A stretch of DNA of 64,000 bases from Haemonchus contortus (Eukaryota > Nematoda > Chromadorea > Rhabditida > Trichostrongylidae): the NCBI GenBank assembly GCA_000469685.2, contig LS997565.1, forward strand, positions 6,273,005 to 6,337,004, given 5' to 3'. Below, piece after piece: positions 14,701 through 28,583 of this stretch; position 1 is the first letter of the stretch; each line of letters begins with the position of its first letter. The notes beneath the pieces are model-generated. The model saw nothing but the letters and a program-made list of their open reading frames with translations, ran no database searches and was not told where the DNA came from. Made by a program: the position numbers and the translations under genes.

Positions 14701-16135
14701 TTGTACTATTGTTGACAAATACTATAAACTAAAAGAACCCACCCTAAACAATCTCGAACTCACGCGGATGAGAAAAGCTCATTCTTTGAATTTTTCGTAA
14801 TTTTGCGCTGAACAAGGGTTTTCCCGATATGAATATACCATTGAACTCACGTCACGGATTCGTAGCGGAAATTTAGAATTTGCGTGAATTCAAGATTACT
14901 TCCGGTGGTATCTGTGGTATGTAGCAACAATGTGGTTACAGTATTAATTAAAAATAGATCCGATAATTGTTTTTTTTTTCGGTGACGGACTCAGATGGCT
15001 AGATCTTCTCCAAAAGTAAACTTTGCTTCGACAGAATTCTTCATTTGATAAATCACTTAGGGCTACCGGGTAGTGAACCCACTTTGCCCACCTTCATGTT
15101 CCGTAGATTAAGTTAACAGCTTCAAGAGAGAATTCTTTTTTCCAAAGCCCAAAATACCTTGAAGTATAAAATTCAGTTGTATTTTCGTTTTCAGATGATC
15201 TGGAAGAAGTCTATAATCAAATGCGCGATCGCCTGATTGCTTTGGAAAGTGAGAACTACGATGTCTCTTACATAGTACGACAGAAAGACTTCGAAATCAA
15301 CGAGCTCACTATTGCCGTAAACGATCTTCGTGGAAAATTGTACTCAATTCCCAGTACTTTCGGGATATATTTTGAAAACATTTCGAAAAATTGATTTTTA
15401 GCGTGAAACCGACACTGAAGAAGGTATCAAAGACCGAGGGTAAATTTGACAAACTGAAGAAGAAAGAAGCTGCTAAGGTTGACTTCCGTTCCAATCTGAA
15501 ACAGGTCGACAAAAACCAGTTCGCTATGGATGAGGTAAAAACATTTTGGAAATTGAAAGTACCAATATATATTTTAAAGGCTGCTAAGCCATGTCGATTT
15601 TTAGTGATGAACTGTAATGTTCGATACCTCGACGGGTCAATATTTAAGGCAGTTTTGAAGCTAGCGTTTTTCTGACGAAAACCCATGTTGAAGAACAAAA
15701 TCTAACGGAGGACGTAGCTCACCATCAGATCAATTGTTAGTTACGTGCTCTCAAAATCAGTACCTACTCGAAACATCACCGCGAAGGTGGGGTGCATTAC
15801 AAGGATATACTGTAGGAGTTCCCATACGATCGAAATTTCGAATTCTGACGTCCCAAAGGTGATTTGGTCTATTCGAGACAAGAGCGCCTTCCCGCCATGC
15901 CAGCTTTACTCTACCAAAATGCATATGATTCATTTCACTGACCAATCAATGAGTAGAGAGATGAGAATACCGTCGATATGAGGCCCCGGGAATCAAGGGT
16001 TCCGAAGCCATCCTATTCTTTTGATAATCATTGTTTATTAAGTATTCATGTTATCTAGGGATTTTCCAATTGCACGGAAATAATGAGTATTTTCAGGAAG
16101 GCAAGGATAAAGCGAAAGCTGATTGGGCAAAGTAA
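11702..16135 (+). CDS. tni-4: Troponin I (TNI-4-like)
   Basis: Seven exons, 11702-11770, 13545-13571, 13751-13873, 14339-14456, 15195-15339, 15402-15534 and 16097-16135, give a 217-residue protein with no stop or frameshift. Troponin I is the inhibitory subunit of the thin-filament troponin complex and holds actomyosin off until Ca2+ binds troponin C. The N-terminal part is acidic, followed by a long charged helix (about residues 33-110) containing [14 protein letters not shown], a hallmark of invertebrate troponin I. The inhibitory segment [17 protein letters not shown] lies at about 155-171. The helix after TPERKKKLR reads [12 protein letters not shown], unlike the RKKAAEEL of body-wall isoforms, which points to the pharyngeal TNI-4 type; the paralogue assignment is inference. 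The ATG is two bases behind a pyrimidine-rich CAG, a likely SL acceptor. Exon 2 is only 27 nt, and the 62-bp fifth intron uses a weak GTACTC donor. Confidence 0.93.
12851..12990 (+). repeat. SINE-like dispersed repeat, copy 1
   Basis: This segment lies in the first intron of troponin I. It aligns by eye with 24807-24950 and 61463-61565: GCATGG, GGAGAT, then CTTCTATC, CCGG and CTTGGAGGATA occur in the same order and spacing. It is a diverged member of a dispersed family, and no protein is encoded. The short open frame on the opposite strand is incidental. Confidence 0.55.
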
Positions 16136-18179
16136 ATCGATTATTGATCACTGTCAAGTCGATAGGCTTATGTGGTCTATTTTTGTCGACAACGATTGTA
16201 AACTTTATCACATACTATATTATCGTATACGATAAAAATTACCTTCATCTAGATAATTTCAGACACAGTGTGATCCGAATACTAATTTTCATCAACCATC
16301 AGTTGATTCACACAGGTCCCCGTATCGATCGATATTGATCGACAAAGCATTCACAGAGGAAGATGTGAAAAGAGCATCCCTATGGGCTCAATTTTGCCCG
16401 GAATACCTGCACTGGGCGAAAAATTTCAACAATACAACGACTGACAAAAAAAAATTGAAAACTCGACCATTTACAATCCTTTTGAATGGACGAGTTTTCA
16501 TTCAGTGCACTCAACGTTGTACTTCTATGTGAAACCAACTGTACTATAATAGAAATACTCCGAACTCAACACTATTAGAGAAGTCATTGCAATATAAAAC
16601 GAACGGGCGATTTATATTCTGCTGATCTCGTATCCTCCTCACCCCAGTTGACTTCGCTTCAGTACGGCCCCAAAGCATTCGTCTACAGCGAAGAGCTTGA
16701 GGAATATTCCCCGGAACTCTCCATCCATACCTTAAGGGTGACGTCGAAGCTGGGCCAGCTTTTTTCAAACCCTTTTGTGCTGCCTGAACAGTACTCGAAG
16801 CCTGAGCCAACTCTTTATCGTTGTTCATTAATCCCCTGTTATTCAGGGAAAACCATCAGCTTGCTTAGGACGTCAAGGCCCATCACCAACTTCGTTTACG
16901 AGAATGTACTTTTGATGAAAAGAGCGATGGCCAGAGGATAAGCCATGACGAAAGGATTTTTTCTTACTATAATAAATATTATCCAGCCCACGCCTATGCA
17001 GGAAAAAGACTCGCGAAGGAGGAATGGAAAGGGACGATAAGCGAACGGAAAGTGAAAAACAAAAGCCTGAATTAAAAACTGTCACAAGCGATTACACTTT
17101 TATAAGTGAGCATCTACGTACAAGGGATTATAATGGATTCTAATGGATGGATTCTACCCCCTCATCTTCTTATACGTCTTCTTTCCCTGTTCACTCATAC
17201 AACCACCTCTATAAGTGAGTAAAGGCGGATGGTCGCGGCTCTCCAAAATATTCTTACCCTCGTTCTGTGTGAGTACCTACATAATGCTACAAGAACCTAC
17301 TGCAGTATCCGCTTACTCTTGGCCTCAGCAGTTCGCATATGAATGTTCCTGACTTACAAGAACATCCAGAAGTTTGCAAGAAGTCTTTCAAGTCTTGGAA
17401 AAAACTGAAAATTTACTAGAATCCTATAATTTTTTCTGACTACAGGGACACTTTGTAGCAGAGCATTATCGCGTCAATTCCTTAAAAAACATGAAGATTA
17501 GGATAATTCTGTCAGTTTATTCCGTTCTGTTTTTCCTCAACACGATATTTTTTAAGTGAATAGAACGTGAGCACACACAAATCTGTCCACGAACTACCAG
17601 TTAAGTACTTTTATAGAAATATTATCAAGTCTCAATAATAAGAACCCCCGCGATTTGAACTGAGTCCTTCTTGTTGTTGGCTACAACTTGGGTGTTAACA
17701 CATTATAATACCTAATAACATAATGTAGTATATAATATTTTCCCACAGTGGGAGGGTCTTCGATGTTTTTTCCCGACACAATCGTAGTAGGTCTCTCGCA
17801 TAACGTGGGAGCAAAATACTTCCTGGTTTCACCAGCGTAAACTTCACACTCGAATGAACATCGAATTTGTTGTGTCTCACCTCAACACATAACTGCTTCC
17901 GAAACTACGTTACAGGAGCTAATATAGTTACGACCAACTATACATCATGATACTGTATAATATATATTCGATTCGCTACTAATGTACTAACCGTGTAGCG
18001 TGGCTACACTTCGCGGTGGAAGTGAGGCCTTTGAAAACGACGAGTTCGTCGGAACGTCGGCCAGAATAAATATTTCCACCTATCCAACCTCGAGGCAGAA
18101 GCAAAGTTAGCAAGCTCAAGAACAACAGAAATACCGAGTTTTAAAGATGAGAGGACTTGAAACTTTATATTAACTATAT

Positions 18180-18335
18180 TATATTTTAATTTATTTTATT
18201 TTATTTTATTTTGTCCTATTTTGTTTTACTTTGTTATATTATATTATGTCATGTTACATTGCATTATATTATATCACTATATTACGGTATACTGTATTTT
18301 ATATTATATATTTGTATTTTATATATATATATACC
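18180..18335. repeat. AT-rich simple sequence
   Basis: The stretch starts as repeated TTTTA and grades into TATATT and TATATATA runs. It is simple sequence with no coding potential. Confidence 0.85.
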
Positions 18336-19959
18336 GAGATTGTTGACCGGGACCGGCAGAACTCCCCTCTCGCTGTTCGCAGGATGGACCTCTTCTGTTC
18401 TTTTGACCACAGGACTGATTGAACCACGCTGCTGACTGTTTTCCATCACCTCTCGTATGATCACCTACTTCCTATAGCTAAGTTCAAGCGAGCGAAAACC
18501 TAATTCTCCTCATTTTTGATACGCGTTTACCAGAATTAAAACCTGAGCGGAATTTCAGGAAAGCAGTATCGTGTATACGGAGATGACGGAAAATTTCTAT
18601 GTTCCCGAGCAAAATCGTAGATAAGCGGTTGTGGTGTCGTGATGCGTTACACTGAATTATATCCCGTCAGTATATTAACATTCATGTTCATCCCACATGG
18701 TAGAAGCTCTACTCGAATTATAGCCCTATGAAGCTGTAGTGAACATTGTTCGGAATCAATTAAACTCAGATTCTGTTTGAGCGAAGAAAATGTTAGAATC
18801 TATCCTCTGTTTCCTTGCTGCACCCTACGCCCTACACTTCACTCTTTACTTATTCGATTGGGGTTTAAATTTCCAATTTCAACAACATTACTCACTATTC
18901 AAGTCTGTCAGGTGCCACCTTTCCGTAAAAATCCTATTGATAGTTCTGCACATGAACATGTGAGTCATTTCCCGTTTGGTCCAACTATTTTGAAAGTTGT
19001 TTTCGCATAGGTTATTTCCATATTTCCGAAATGAAGCCACTTATAGACCCCTCTTCTCTCATCCCTCGCTAACCATATTTGGAATCACCATGCGTAGGCA
19101 ATGTGCACGCCAGAGACTTTTACCAGAATCTATCAAAACCACATTACGTATGCCATCGGGGAGAGCGATCTGTGGGCATCCCTCCCACGTATTCCTGCAC
19201 AAGGGGACTCTCATCACTTTTCAGCACTTTGGTCTTAAGAACTGATGGCTTAGAGAGGTCTTGCACTTGTCCTTGCAGTCGAGCTTTTATATCAGCCGTT
19301 TTTTGGATTTTATTTAAAAATCGAAACTGAAATTTTGAACTTCCTCACAAATACCGTACCTGACCAGTTTCCCATCAGGGACCTTTTGAAGTTGCTTTTG
19401 AAGATATGGCTCCAACAACCTTGCCTACTTCACTATATTCATTAATTATCGACTGCGATCAGAGACGCAGACATTGCTCTGCATCTCTCATGCTCTAACA
19501 TCCTCAGATCCTTGCGTAAACAGCTACGATCGTAAACTTGTAACACACGCGATATCGCATGTTTACCTGTTTTGACGCGATTTGCCGGAACATTCCAGAA
19601 AAAACAAACAAAATCAAACACGTTCAAACGGAAGACGAAGAATTTTGGAACAGACACAACATCGATCGTCTTCCCATTGGTTCCCCCGTCTGGTGACGTC
19701 GTCCTCGTCTCCTCTCTCCCTTCCCTTTTTGAGGTATTTTTACAATTTTTCCTTCCTCATTTCAAAATTCTACTGAATTCTATTTCATTGGAATAAAGCC
19801 AACCTTGGAAGAGCGCCACTACATCACACTTTCATTTTTAATATGTAGGTATTAGCTCTAGTCTTCTTAAAACCCAGGAAGTTCACTATTTGGTGGACTC
19901 CAGCGTTAAAAAGTCCGCTTTTTTATCCTATAATCCAATCATTCAACAGCTGTAATGGC

Positions 19960-21070
19960 AAAACTTTCATGACGACATTACCCCAGTCGTCATTAATTAT
20001 TCAAATGTATCGCAGCATCTTAGAATTTACGAGCGCCTTTAACCTATATGTCTATGAGAGCTGGATTCCCCACATGAAGGCGCTAATACAAGAAGTGTGC
20101 AAACTAAGGCTTAAAGGACAGATAAAGTGCTGTTGGATCACACAACCGCCATAGATGGTTGGTGGAAACGTACATTACTACCGGTTTCGATTGCAAGGCC
20201 GAGTTCAGTGCCTTTATCAATCCCATGATCCCGGACTAATTGAGGGCTACCGTGGGTAAGTCTTCCGAACGATTCCTGCAAATTCTTGTGGACGAGCTTT
20301 AGTTTGCCACGTCAAGGTGACAAGGCGGATCCCAAATGCTGGGCAACCGATATAGTCTGTCAGTAGCAGAGACGATTGAATGTTAAATAGTTGGCAGGGA
20401 GGAAACTCACTAGATCGGTGACTTTAGAAAGGCAATTTAGTGACTTCGGTAGCGCTTTCGGCATGACTTCCTCTTTGCACATTTTCTGTCCTTGCAAGCT
20501 GGAAGAATCACACTCTCCGGCTGTTTACTCGGGTTTCCGTTCACGGATGGTGACAAGCATCACCGCTCTCTTGGCAGCCTGGGCAGAGTCACTACACACA
20601 TGGGTGACGGTGTTCCTACCCAAGTCCCATGGCAGTGGATTCGCGACAAGCGGCAAAATCTTCCACAGAAGGAGCATGTGCGGGGGTGAGTCCAAGTTCA
20701 CGGTGGACTATTGCGCGCCATCGTATGCGGCACGTCGTTTGGGTTAGGGGCAGCCCATCACCCCTAGAGGGCGTGAGACATGAAGCTGAGCTTACTTTTA
20801 AGCCCCGTTTCTAGACAAGTTCCCATTACAAACAACTTTTTCACTTTTCCTCTACTGTCTACTCAGAAAGAGCGCTTTGTGCGAGACGAGTTTGCAGAGC
20901 ATACCTCGTCTGTCTACCTCCTTCCTGACCGTCAGATCGACTAACTCAACTCATTGCCTTAACCTGGAGAGTATGGAACAAATACAAACTACCCTCACTG
21001 AGTCAAAGATCAAGCTAGAGCGATCCACCACGTCCTGCGATGGGGCAGCTATTCCACGTGTACTTAGATG
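19960..21070 (+). pseudogene. Unidentified decayed coding-like sequence
   Basis: Three blocks read like protein on the plus strand but are separated by stops and frame changes: 19969-20154, about 20160-20370, and 20391-20747. A fourth piece near 20866-20945 is in yet another frame. No domain was recognised. An old mobile-element ORF is one possibility, but that is a guess, and chance open frames cannot be excluded. Confidence 0.2.
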
Positions 21071-24000
21071 AGTGTCATGGCGACCTCCGAGTCAACGTGG
21101 GATGCTTCATGTCTATTTCGAGGCACAGTCCACTCCATTTAGGATATGCCACGACGACCCAACTATAGCTTTCAGGCGATACGTACATTAGTTACCTAGA
21201 GATTTATTTGAAAACAGATGACCTCCCATATTATAACGCAGGTGATGGGCGTGACCTGGCCACGACTCCGCCCCCGTCAAGGAGAAAATGTCTCAGGCGA
21301 ATTGAATGTCGCAACCTTTCTATAAAAGCTAAGCCCACGTATCGTAGGTCATTTTTAATGCATCATTCAATCCATATGACATCTTTCGCCCAAGTTTTTG
21401 CACTGGGTGGCTGTTACTAAGCGTACATGGTAACTACAATCACAAAAACAAACTTTCTCCTCGAGCTTCGAGCTCTTCTTGAAGAGAACCTCCCGGCCCT
21501 AGAAATTAACCAGCATCAATGTTTTTAGCAATTGATTGGTCAGACGCTGGAACTATAGGGATCGTAAGTTACATCCCGAACACTCGGTATAGGCGGTAAA
21601 GGGAATTGTCCTTCCGGACGCCACATGGTCTTGCTCGAGTCAGAGAAATTGACTAAACCCAGCCTCAGAGAGATAGGTTAATTCGTAAGTAACATCTCAG
21701 TTCGCGTATATACCCATCCTTTGACCTTTTTTTTGCTATTTAACTTCCCTTATCGATCCACCGGTAACGATTACCGATTAGATATTATATTTACTTTTCT
21801 CAGTTGTATTTTCACTCGAAGTATTCACTACGGCATTGATTACATTGTTTACAGTTCCGTATAGGCTCCGAAGTTGTAAGACTTCATGCCATTCGGGGGA
21901 AGTAAATATGTCCAGGGGAGGGGAGTCAATACCAAGTCACCCTGCCTCATATCACTTCTCTTCGTCGTCTCCCATCCAAGATGACGAGACCTTCCATCCT
22001 CCATAGGTTACTTACTTTTACCCAAACCCATCTATAACTGGGTTCTAAAGTACTGGAGTGTTTATTGACGCGCCCCAAATGTCACATGGCATGCATGTAT
22101 TAAATATTCCGCTCGTTTATGGAAAATCACACCCTCTGACGCCTGTCTAGGCTTATCATTTTGACCTTACCCTGCCCGTCCAAGGAATTATGCATAGGGG
22201 TCTCAATCCAAACTATTTGTGTAAACAGGTAGTACGAGGTTACTTTCAGCGAAAAAATGCTTTATAAATTCGCCAGTTGGTTTTTCGCCAGCTGCTGTCT
22301 TTTTTTTTCTTCTTAAGGGCTTTTTCCGGGCACTCGCCCCAATTTATTACTATTCATTGGATCTGTCAGTTTTCGATCGAATCGTTTTTTTCTCACTTCC
22401 TTATCCTGTTCGATCTATACGACTCTTCATTACTCATCTATCCTCTTCATCACGACGATTCCCACCCATTTGTTAGGGGAAAAGCGAAAACGAAACTCGT
22501 TGCTCCCACGTCACATGCAAAGACGTCAGAGCTAAGCTTACACGTCAACGGAGTAGGCGGACCTCGATGAGGTGGTGACCAGAAGATACTCGCTGGCTCC
22601 TTGCCATCTCTTGCCCCGCCTATCAAATCGCCAAGACCTAGAGTTGAGCATGAGTTTCCAACCGTGAAAGTAGGATGATAGGAGCCTAGCATCCACAACG
22701 ACCTGCCAGCTGGCAGAGTGCCAGCACTTTCGCCAATAAATCGTAGTGACCATTGATCACTAAGGACTTCCCACACCACCAGCACTTGAGACGAGGATAT
22801 TGCCTAGAATGTGACTTCAAATGGGTTTTGCCAAGGCATGGTTCTGCATAGGTACGGTTCAAAACTGGGAGGAAATGCAGGAGTGGTGTGCATAGGAAAA
22901 GAATCCCACCTTTCGGGAGTTGATATACTTGTCTCGGCCGAAAATACCTACTAAGGACCTTTATGTCCGCTAAGTCGGCCCATCATTACTCTGGTAGGTT
23001 ACCTCGTACTCCCCACTGGTCGGCTCTCTTTTCTGACAGTCGCATTTTTGAAAACATCTGTCAACAACCCATCAAAGGCTCCCCATGAACTGACTGGGAG
23101 CTATTGCTCTGGGAAAGATCCAGTGTCTTAAAATGGACAAACCCTTGATCTTGAGTCGAAAGAGTCTTCCATCATTTCCCACCGGCACGATGCATGGTGG
23201 CTAGTGTTTCAAGGGCAGGTTTCACTGGGCAACTCAGCCTGTTTTTCAATTTTCAGAAGAAAATGGCTGGCCTGTCAATCTGATGCCAACAACGGCATTT
23301 GATGGGTAGCGATCGACAAAGTAGATATCCATTTAATAAACAAGTACGATTACATTCACCTGGCCCACGATCGTATCAAATTCTGGCACACGATTGATCA
23401 GCTTCCTGTCACATGCCCCTTCACCCCCACATACTGTTGTCACATGTCCGATCACATTCCAATCACACGTCCGATCTGATCATTTACAATCACACTCACG
23501 CAGGTATTTATCGTCGCTTCGCCGAGTTCACCATTATCATCATCTACCAATTCTCAGAAAGCTCTACCCGACTCCTTATCTCTCAATTACTTGTCGGCTC
23601 TCTGTCTATCCTATTCACGCTGATTCATTTTACTTTTCGTACTCTCCAGTAATGAAAGACTTTTTCCGCGTGCGCGGTGCACGAGATAAGAGGGGTCACC
23701 TTGAAAAGAACTCCTCCCAAGTCTATCGCGGCTTCCAGTGCTATTCTATCGCCCTTCAACAGTGGTGTGATTTTTCCAACCAGTCATTTCATTTGTTCTC
23801 ATTTTAAACTCCTTGATAAAAAAACTTTCAACTGAAGCCCCCCTCCCCCTAATTCCGAGTTTTATAATATTCATTTCCCATGGAAAAAAACACGATGACT
23901 GGTCCTCAATGACCCTTTTATGGTGATGCGCCATGCACTTGGCTTTCATTTATAATCGGGATGCTTGTGTATTCATATTTTTACTATCTGACGCTTAATT

Positions 24001-24806
24001 CGCCTACTTCTAAAACAAATGAATGTTTTTTGCTATCTAAGTTCCCCTCCTCAAAGTCTGATAGTAACTAATCTGCTCCAGCTGATAAGCCATTTCGTTT
24101 GGTGGTTTCCTGCAAGATTTGGAGCCTTTCAAAAACTAAGTTTTTTTTCCCAAACAAGGTCTCAGACGGAAAACAATAAACAAACTAAACAATAACTAAG
24201 CACAACTGATAATTATTAATTTTTCCGACACTGCTACATTACTTCCATTTGCCATTCGACCATTTTTGTCTTAATTGAATTGATTCGTCCTTTGCCATCA
24301 ACAAATGCGCTTTTTTTGGCTTTGATCGACTGAAAAAGGAAGATATAGACTGGTAATAAATTATTACTACTAGTCGGTAGTAGTTTTGATAAAAAAGGGG
24401 GTCCCAGTCGTACATATCATGACCTTTGCACATGACCAGTATGGCTTTGCTAAAAAGTTTCATTGCCACAAAGTGATGAGTCATTTATTAGTGCAAGGTA
24501 TCAGGAAGGTTTATATGGGCAAAAAATGACTGAATGGTGTCACTCCACCACCTTTTGAAACGCACATTCGTCAACGCCGGCCAGACCTTCCAGGATTTTG
24601 CACCTGGTTGAAATCAGATCTGCCTGTTAGTGTAGGAAGTCTGGCTCAAAAGCGAACGATTCTTTCAGTCAATACCTGACTAGGCATGTCTATTAAGGCA
24701 CTTTTATTTCTCAGTAGAATTCGAATGCGTTGCATATCTCCAAAATTATTTTTAGCACCAATCTAGAATTCTTTTTTTCTTATATGGTGGGGTGGTAGGT
24801 AAAGGG

Positions 24807-24950
24807 GCAAATCATACACGCATGGTTAGGAGATCGATTCCCGGATCGACATCTGTTCATGCTAACTGAGCCTTCTATCTCTCCGTAGCCGGCTGTTTGG
24901 TACCAGACTCGTCTAGGAGGATACGGCCGTGTCTTATACATCAGCTGACC
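24807..24950 (+). repeat. SINE-like dispersed repeat, copy 2
   Basis: This is the best preserved of three copies (others at 12851-12990 and 61463-61565). GATCGATTCCCGG resembles a pol III B box in spacing to the 5' part, so a tRNA-derived SINE is possible. The shared core includes GCCTTCTATC and TTTGGTACCAGAC.TGTCT. The open frame on the minus strand over this region has no family features. Confidence 0.55.
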
Positions 24951-25876
24951 ATCGCAGGTCATTGAATAGACCTCACACGAATTCAAAAGGACACTTCCAT
25001 TCATAATGGCAGTCGGTTGCAGGGAGTATCACATGAAGGGGTTGAATAGCGCCAAAGACCCTATCCTTTATCATTTATTTTACCTTTTCTGGTGACAACG
25101 CTAATGCTAAGTGAGGATTTCTATCAAACTTTCAAGGCAACGCTCTACTTGGTCCGATGTAGGTTACTTTAGGTTACCTGTTAAGTTCGGGTTACCCTGA
25201 CCACAAAGTCACTCCACCCACAACAATGTAGAATTAGCCCGACGCATGGGAAACCATCCACCGCACTTACTTGAGTCATAACCATGAAAAAGCTTAACAA
25301 TAGCAACTCTATAAAAAAATTCTTATAGAGAAAGTATTGTGTCGGTTTCCAGTAAATTGTAGTGACGTTATTTGTTATTTTCGTCATTTCAACAGCTTAA
25401 TTATAGTCAAACGTCAAAAAGCTAAACGAAAACATAAGCGCAAGCGCTGAAAACAAAAAAAATATGAACAATTTTTTATATATAATTGTAATTTTGCCCA
25501 AAATCAATATATGTGTACGGATTAGAGTCAAATGAAAATAATCCTCACCCTTAAAATAACAAATGTGAAGTTTCCCAGGGATGATGTCAAAGCAAATAGT
25601 TTTTATACCGTCAAATGTTATACTTTTCCAGGCATTCGAGTTTTAGTTGAGAGACTCCTCGCTTCTACTCTCCAGGAATAGCTCACACTACATCCCCGTG
25701 ACTATCTACCCACGCATCGGACAAAATCGCCATCACTAATAGGCTGATTAAGCGATAACTAATCCTAGAGGTGTTCTTGACGTAAATGGCTTCCGTTATG
25801 AGATTCACACACACACTCAACTTCTTTACAGGCATGAAACGATGTTTAAATGTCTACTGACGTAAACAATGACTTG

Positions 25877-26404
25877 TTAAAGGCACAGTTCGCGATAGAA
25901 ATGGTTTCCTAGATTCCCCACAAGATGGATTTGAGGCCCCGCGTATTCTATATCTGGCACTACTAGGTCAATGGCCGAGTATGGAGTTATAAAGGCTCGA
26001 AGATTGACCCGTGCGGATCTTAGGACGAAATTCACCGGCATTGTAGAGGCGCACCGATCTTAATGGGACGCATGTAGGAAGTTCAAACAGCTTGTCATGA
26101 CCCACAGCGACAATGAAAGACAGCAGTTCTGGCTTGATGTAACTCTCAACTCTTTGTGCGATTACAATAAATGAAATCTCGTCCGAATACCCTTCTATGT
26201 TATATCCGTCGTCATCTCGTCGTCGTTATATCGTCACTGCAATCTCGTCCAACCTCTATTTTCCCTATTTTTGAGGAGTCATATTTTTCTCGAAATCGGC
26301 GAGTTCTCTCGCTTCCTTCAATACCGAAGATCTTTTCCCAATCTATACATTCTCTTTTCGAATAAGAACGGTTACCTCAAAAGTATCCTGAACTGTGCCT
26401 TTAA
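25877..26404. mobile_element. Non-autonomous TIR element (MITE), copy A
   Basis: The ends are an inverted repeat, TTAAAGGCACAGTTC at 25877-25891 and GAACTGTGCCTTTAA at 26390-26404, bounding about 0.52 kb with no transposase. The same sequence occurs inverted at about 46998-47516 with extended similarity over the whole length, including the GAACTGTGCCTTT end. If TTAA is the target duplication, a piggyBac-like or other TTAA mover would be implied, but copy B does not confirm that. Confidence 0.75.
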
Positions 26405-27835
26405 ATCGGCTGAAGCAAAAGGTTTCGATTACCAATGAACGGGGGCTAAAGAGACATGGGCAGATCCCAGCCCCATTGTTCAATGTCCACTCAGGTCTAA
26501 AATAGTTTCGGAAAAAGTTAACTCCACTAAACTGTAGAGGGCAACATCACGAGCATTTTCTGTAACTGTACCGCACCTTTTGTCTCGTAACTAGGTCACC
26601 AGTTAAGCTGAAGTATACGTTTATTTCTCTTATGAGCTTCCATACTCACGAAACCAAAACATTCTGAGCCGACCGATCGAGCAATTGCTCGAACCGGATA
26701 CTCATTCAAACGTTATGACAATTCTGAAGGAAATTGATGCGTGGATGACTCCCAGAAAGTGAGCGAACAATGTCAACAACTTTGTTTTCACCCTACCGCA
26801 TTAAATAACGCTGATTTGTTTTTGAGACTCTGGCGATGTTTTCTTCCCAGCTATTTTCGTTCTTTTGTTAAAAAATGCGGCCATATCGTGTTGGCTATTC
26901 GGAAAGGAGCATTTTCGATTCAGCCAACTCTGTCAACAATTTCCTTGCTATCGTTGTCGTCTTCCTTTCAATCGAATGAAGGATATTGCCTACAAATTGG
27001 GGATTATGCTGCGATGCTGAGTGACTGGGAAATGGTTAGAATATGCGGCTGACAACAGCCTGAACATCCAACAATGAGCATTTTGGGGAGCGACGATAGT
27101 GTGGTGTCGAACGGGGGTAACGGAACTTCTCCCCTATCGCGGCATTCTCCCTTGCGGCATGCGGCAAATGTCACTGCAATTACCGTACTCCCGCCAATCA
27201 ATAGGACGCGGAATTTTTCGTTGATTGCCTTGCTTTTTTATTAGATTTAATCGTTTTTTCTTCTGTTTTTTTTTTGTTTTCGTGTTTATTAGACTTGATT
27301 AATTAGAATGACCCCTCCTATATAAACGACGATCAATACCGCATTGGAATTGAAAAGAGCGGCTAGCCAATTCAAATAATTAAAGGACTCCCTACCTCAC
27401 AAATTGCGCGCTCCAATCTTCCATCGCATCCCGCGATAGGCGGCGGGTGCGGCGTCTGCGACGCCGTGTTAGGGGAGAAGTTCCCGGACCCGTCGAACGG
27501 TACTCTATCATAAGCTTGCTCAAGAGGTCGATTCCCTTTTTGAGGCTCACCCGGACCAAGCATTCCTTTCATATTTTCAGGTTTTGTTAACTGCGTTAAT
27601 CATCGTTAGATGATTTGATCCTCTATCTTTAATACATAGATAGTTGGGTATTATTAACTATCAGAAGTACCTGATGCCACCTGTTGTTTTCGTTATTGTT
27701 GAAAATAATATTTTACGAAAATGAAGCTCACCATGCGTGCAGCTCCCGAAATTCGTTCCGGGGCTTGCTTGTGATGAAGGCTGTCTTGTAAAGTCAGTAA
27801 AAAAAGGGTTTATTGGTGGGAAAGAGGGAGAAGTA

Positions 27836-28583
27836 TTAGGTTGAGTCATAAGTCCTTGGCCAATGTGGTAGTGGTGAGATTCTAGAGATCGTAACTCAGG
27901 AAAGAGATGACGAAAATAGACGCGTGTGGCATTGTTAGATAGAGCATGAAAAGCTCTTCCAAATATATGCTAATGAACACACCTGACCGTTTATTGCGCT
28001 TGAGCGTCGGGGAGAAAAGTGCCATGTCGGCGCGGCAGTCCATGTCATACGGCTTCAAAGCATGAGGCACCCATCGACCGAGCTTTCGCCCTTGCCGACT
28101 GACTTCATCCACGAATAACTGTGGGGTGACTCCCCAAAAGTGACTGTTAGTTCACGAGTAGTTTGATACGGATCGGCTTCCACCAGGCTCCAAATCCAAC
28201 TCCATTGAGCGTCTCGGACGGTCTTCATTTTCGATGAGATGGTCGACCGGCGTGAACTCCTAGTGCCATTTGTAAATTGTGCATCTAGCAGGAACAACCT
28301 TCTTGTAAACTTAATTCATACGTCTATCGATCTCCGCGGGTTCTTGGCCAGATAAAAAAAGAAGTAGGATGGTGTTGCGGAGGTGAAGTTGCTACGGCTG
28401 GAAATCATGGAGCATGGTTTCAGGAAAGGAAACAGTTAGGTGTGTTCGTTAGCATGTATTTGGAAGAACTTTTCATACTGCTTTAACGATGCTGCGCGCG
28501 TCCATTTTAGTCACCTCTTTCCCAAGTTATGATTACTAGAAGTCATCGCTATCACTTCGTCCGAGGACTTATACTCAAACTAA
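27836..28583. mobile_element. Foldback derivative of a mariner element
   Basis: The 748-bp element is flanked by TA on both sides (27834-27835 and 28584-28585). Both termini correspond to the 5' end of the mariner at 35112: the left arm (27836 to about 27990) reads forward and the right arm (about 28433-28583) reads as its reverse complement, roughly 150 bp each. The interior is the reverse-strand 5' part of the transposase region and stops near the middle of the gene; the 3' half of mariner is absent. It encodes no functional transposase. The intact TA duplications suggest it moved as a unit, mobilised in trans. Confidence 0.8.

Larger units (their letters stand above)
16136..24806. other. 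Gene-poor stretch, no recognisable gene
   Basis: The first part must hold the troponin I 3' UTR; an AATAAA occurs near 16970 but is far from the stop. Low-complexity AT-rich sequence with TTTTA repeats fills about 18180-18335. Coding-like but unidentified sequence is noted separately at 19960-21070. Elsewhere only short open frames without family features were seen on both strands. Confidence 0.5.

Noticed and set aside
20391..20747. 118-codon plus-strand frame
   Set aside because: No motif; kept only as part of the unidentified coding-like region, not as a gene.
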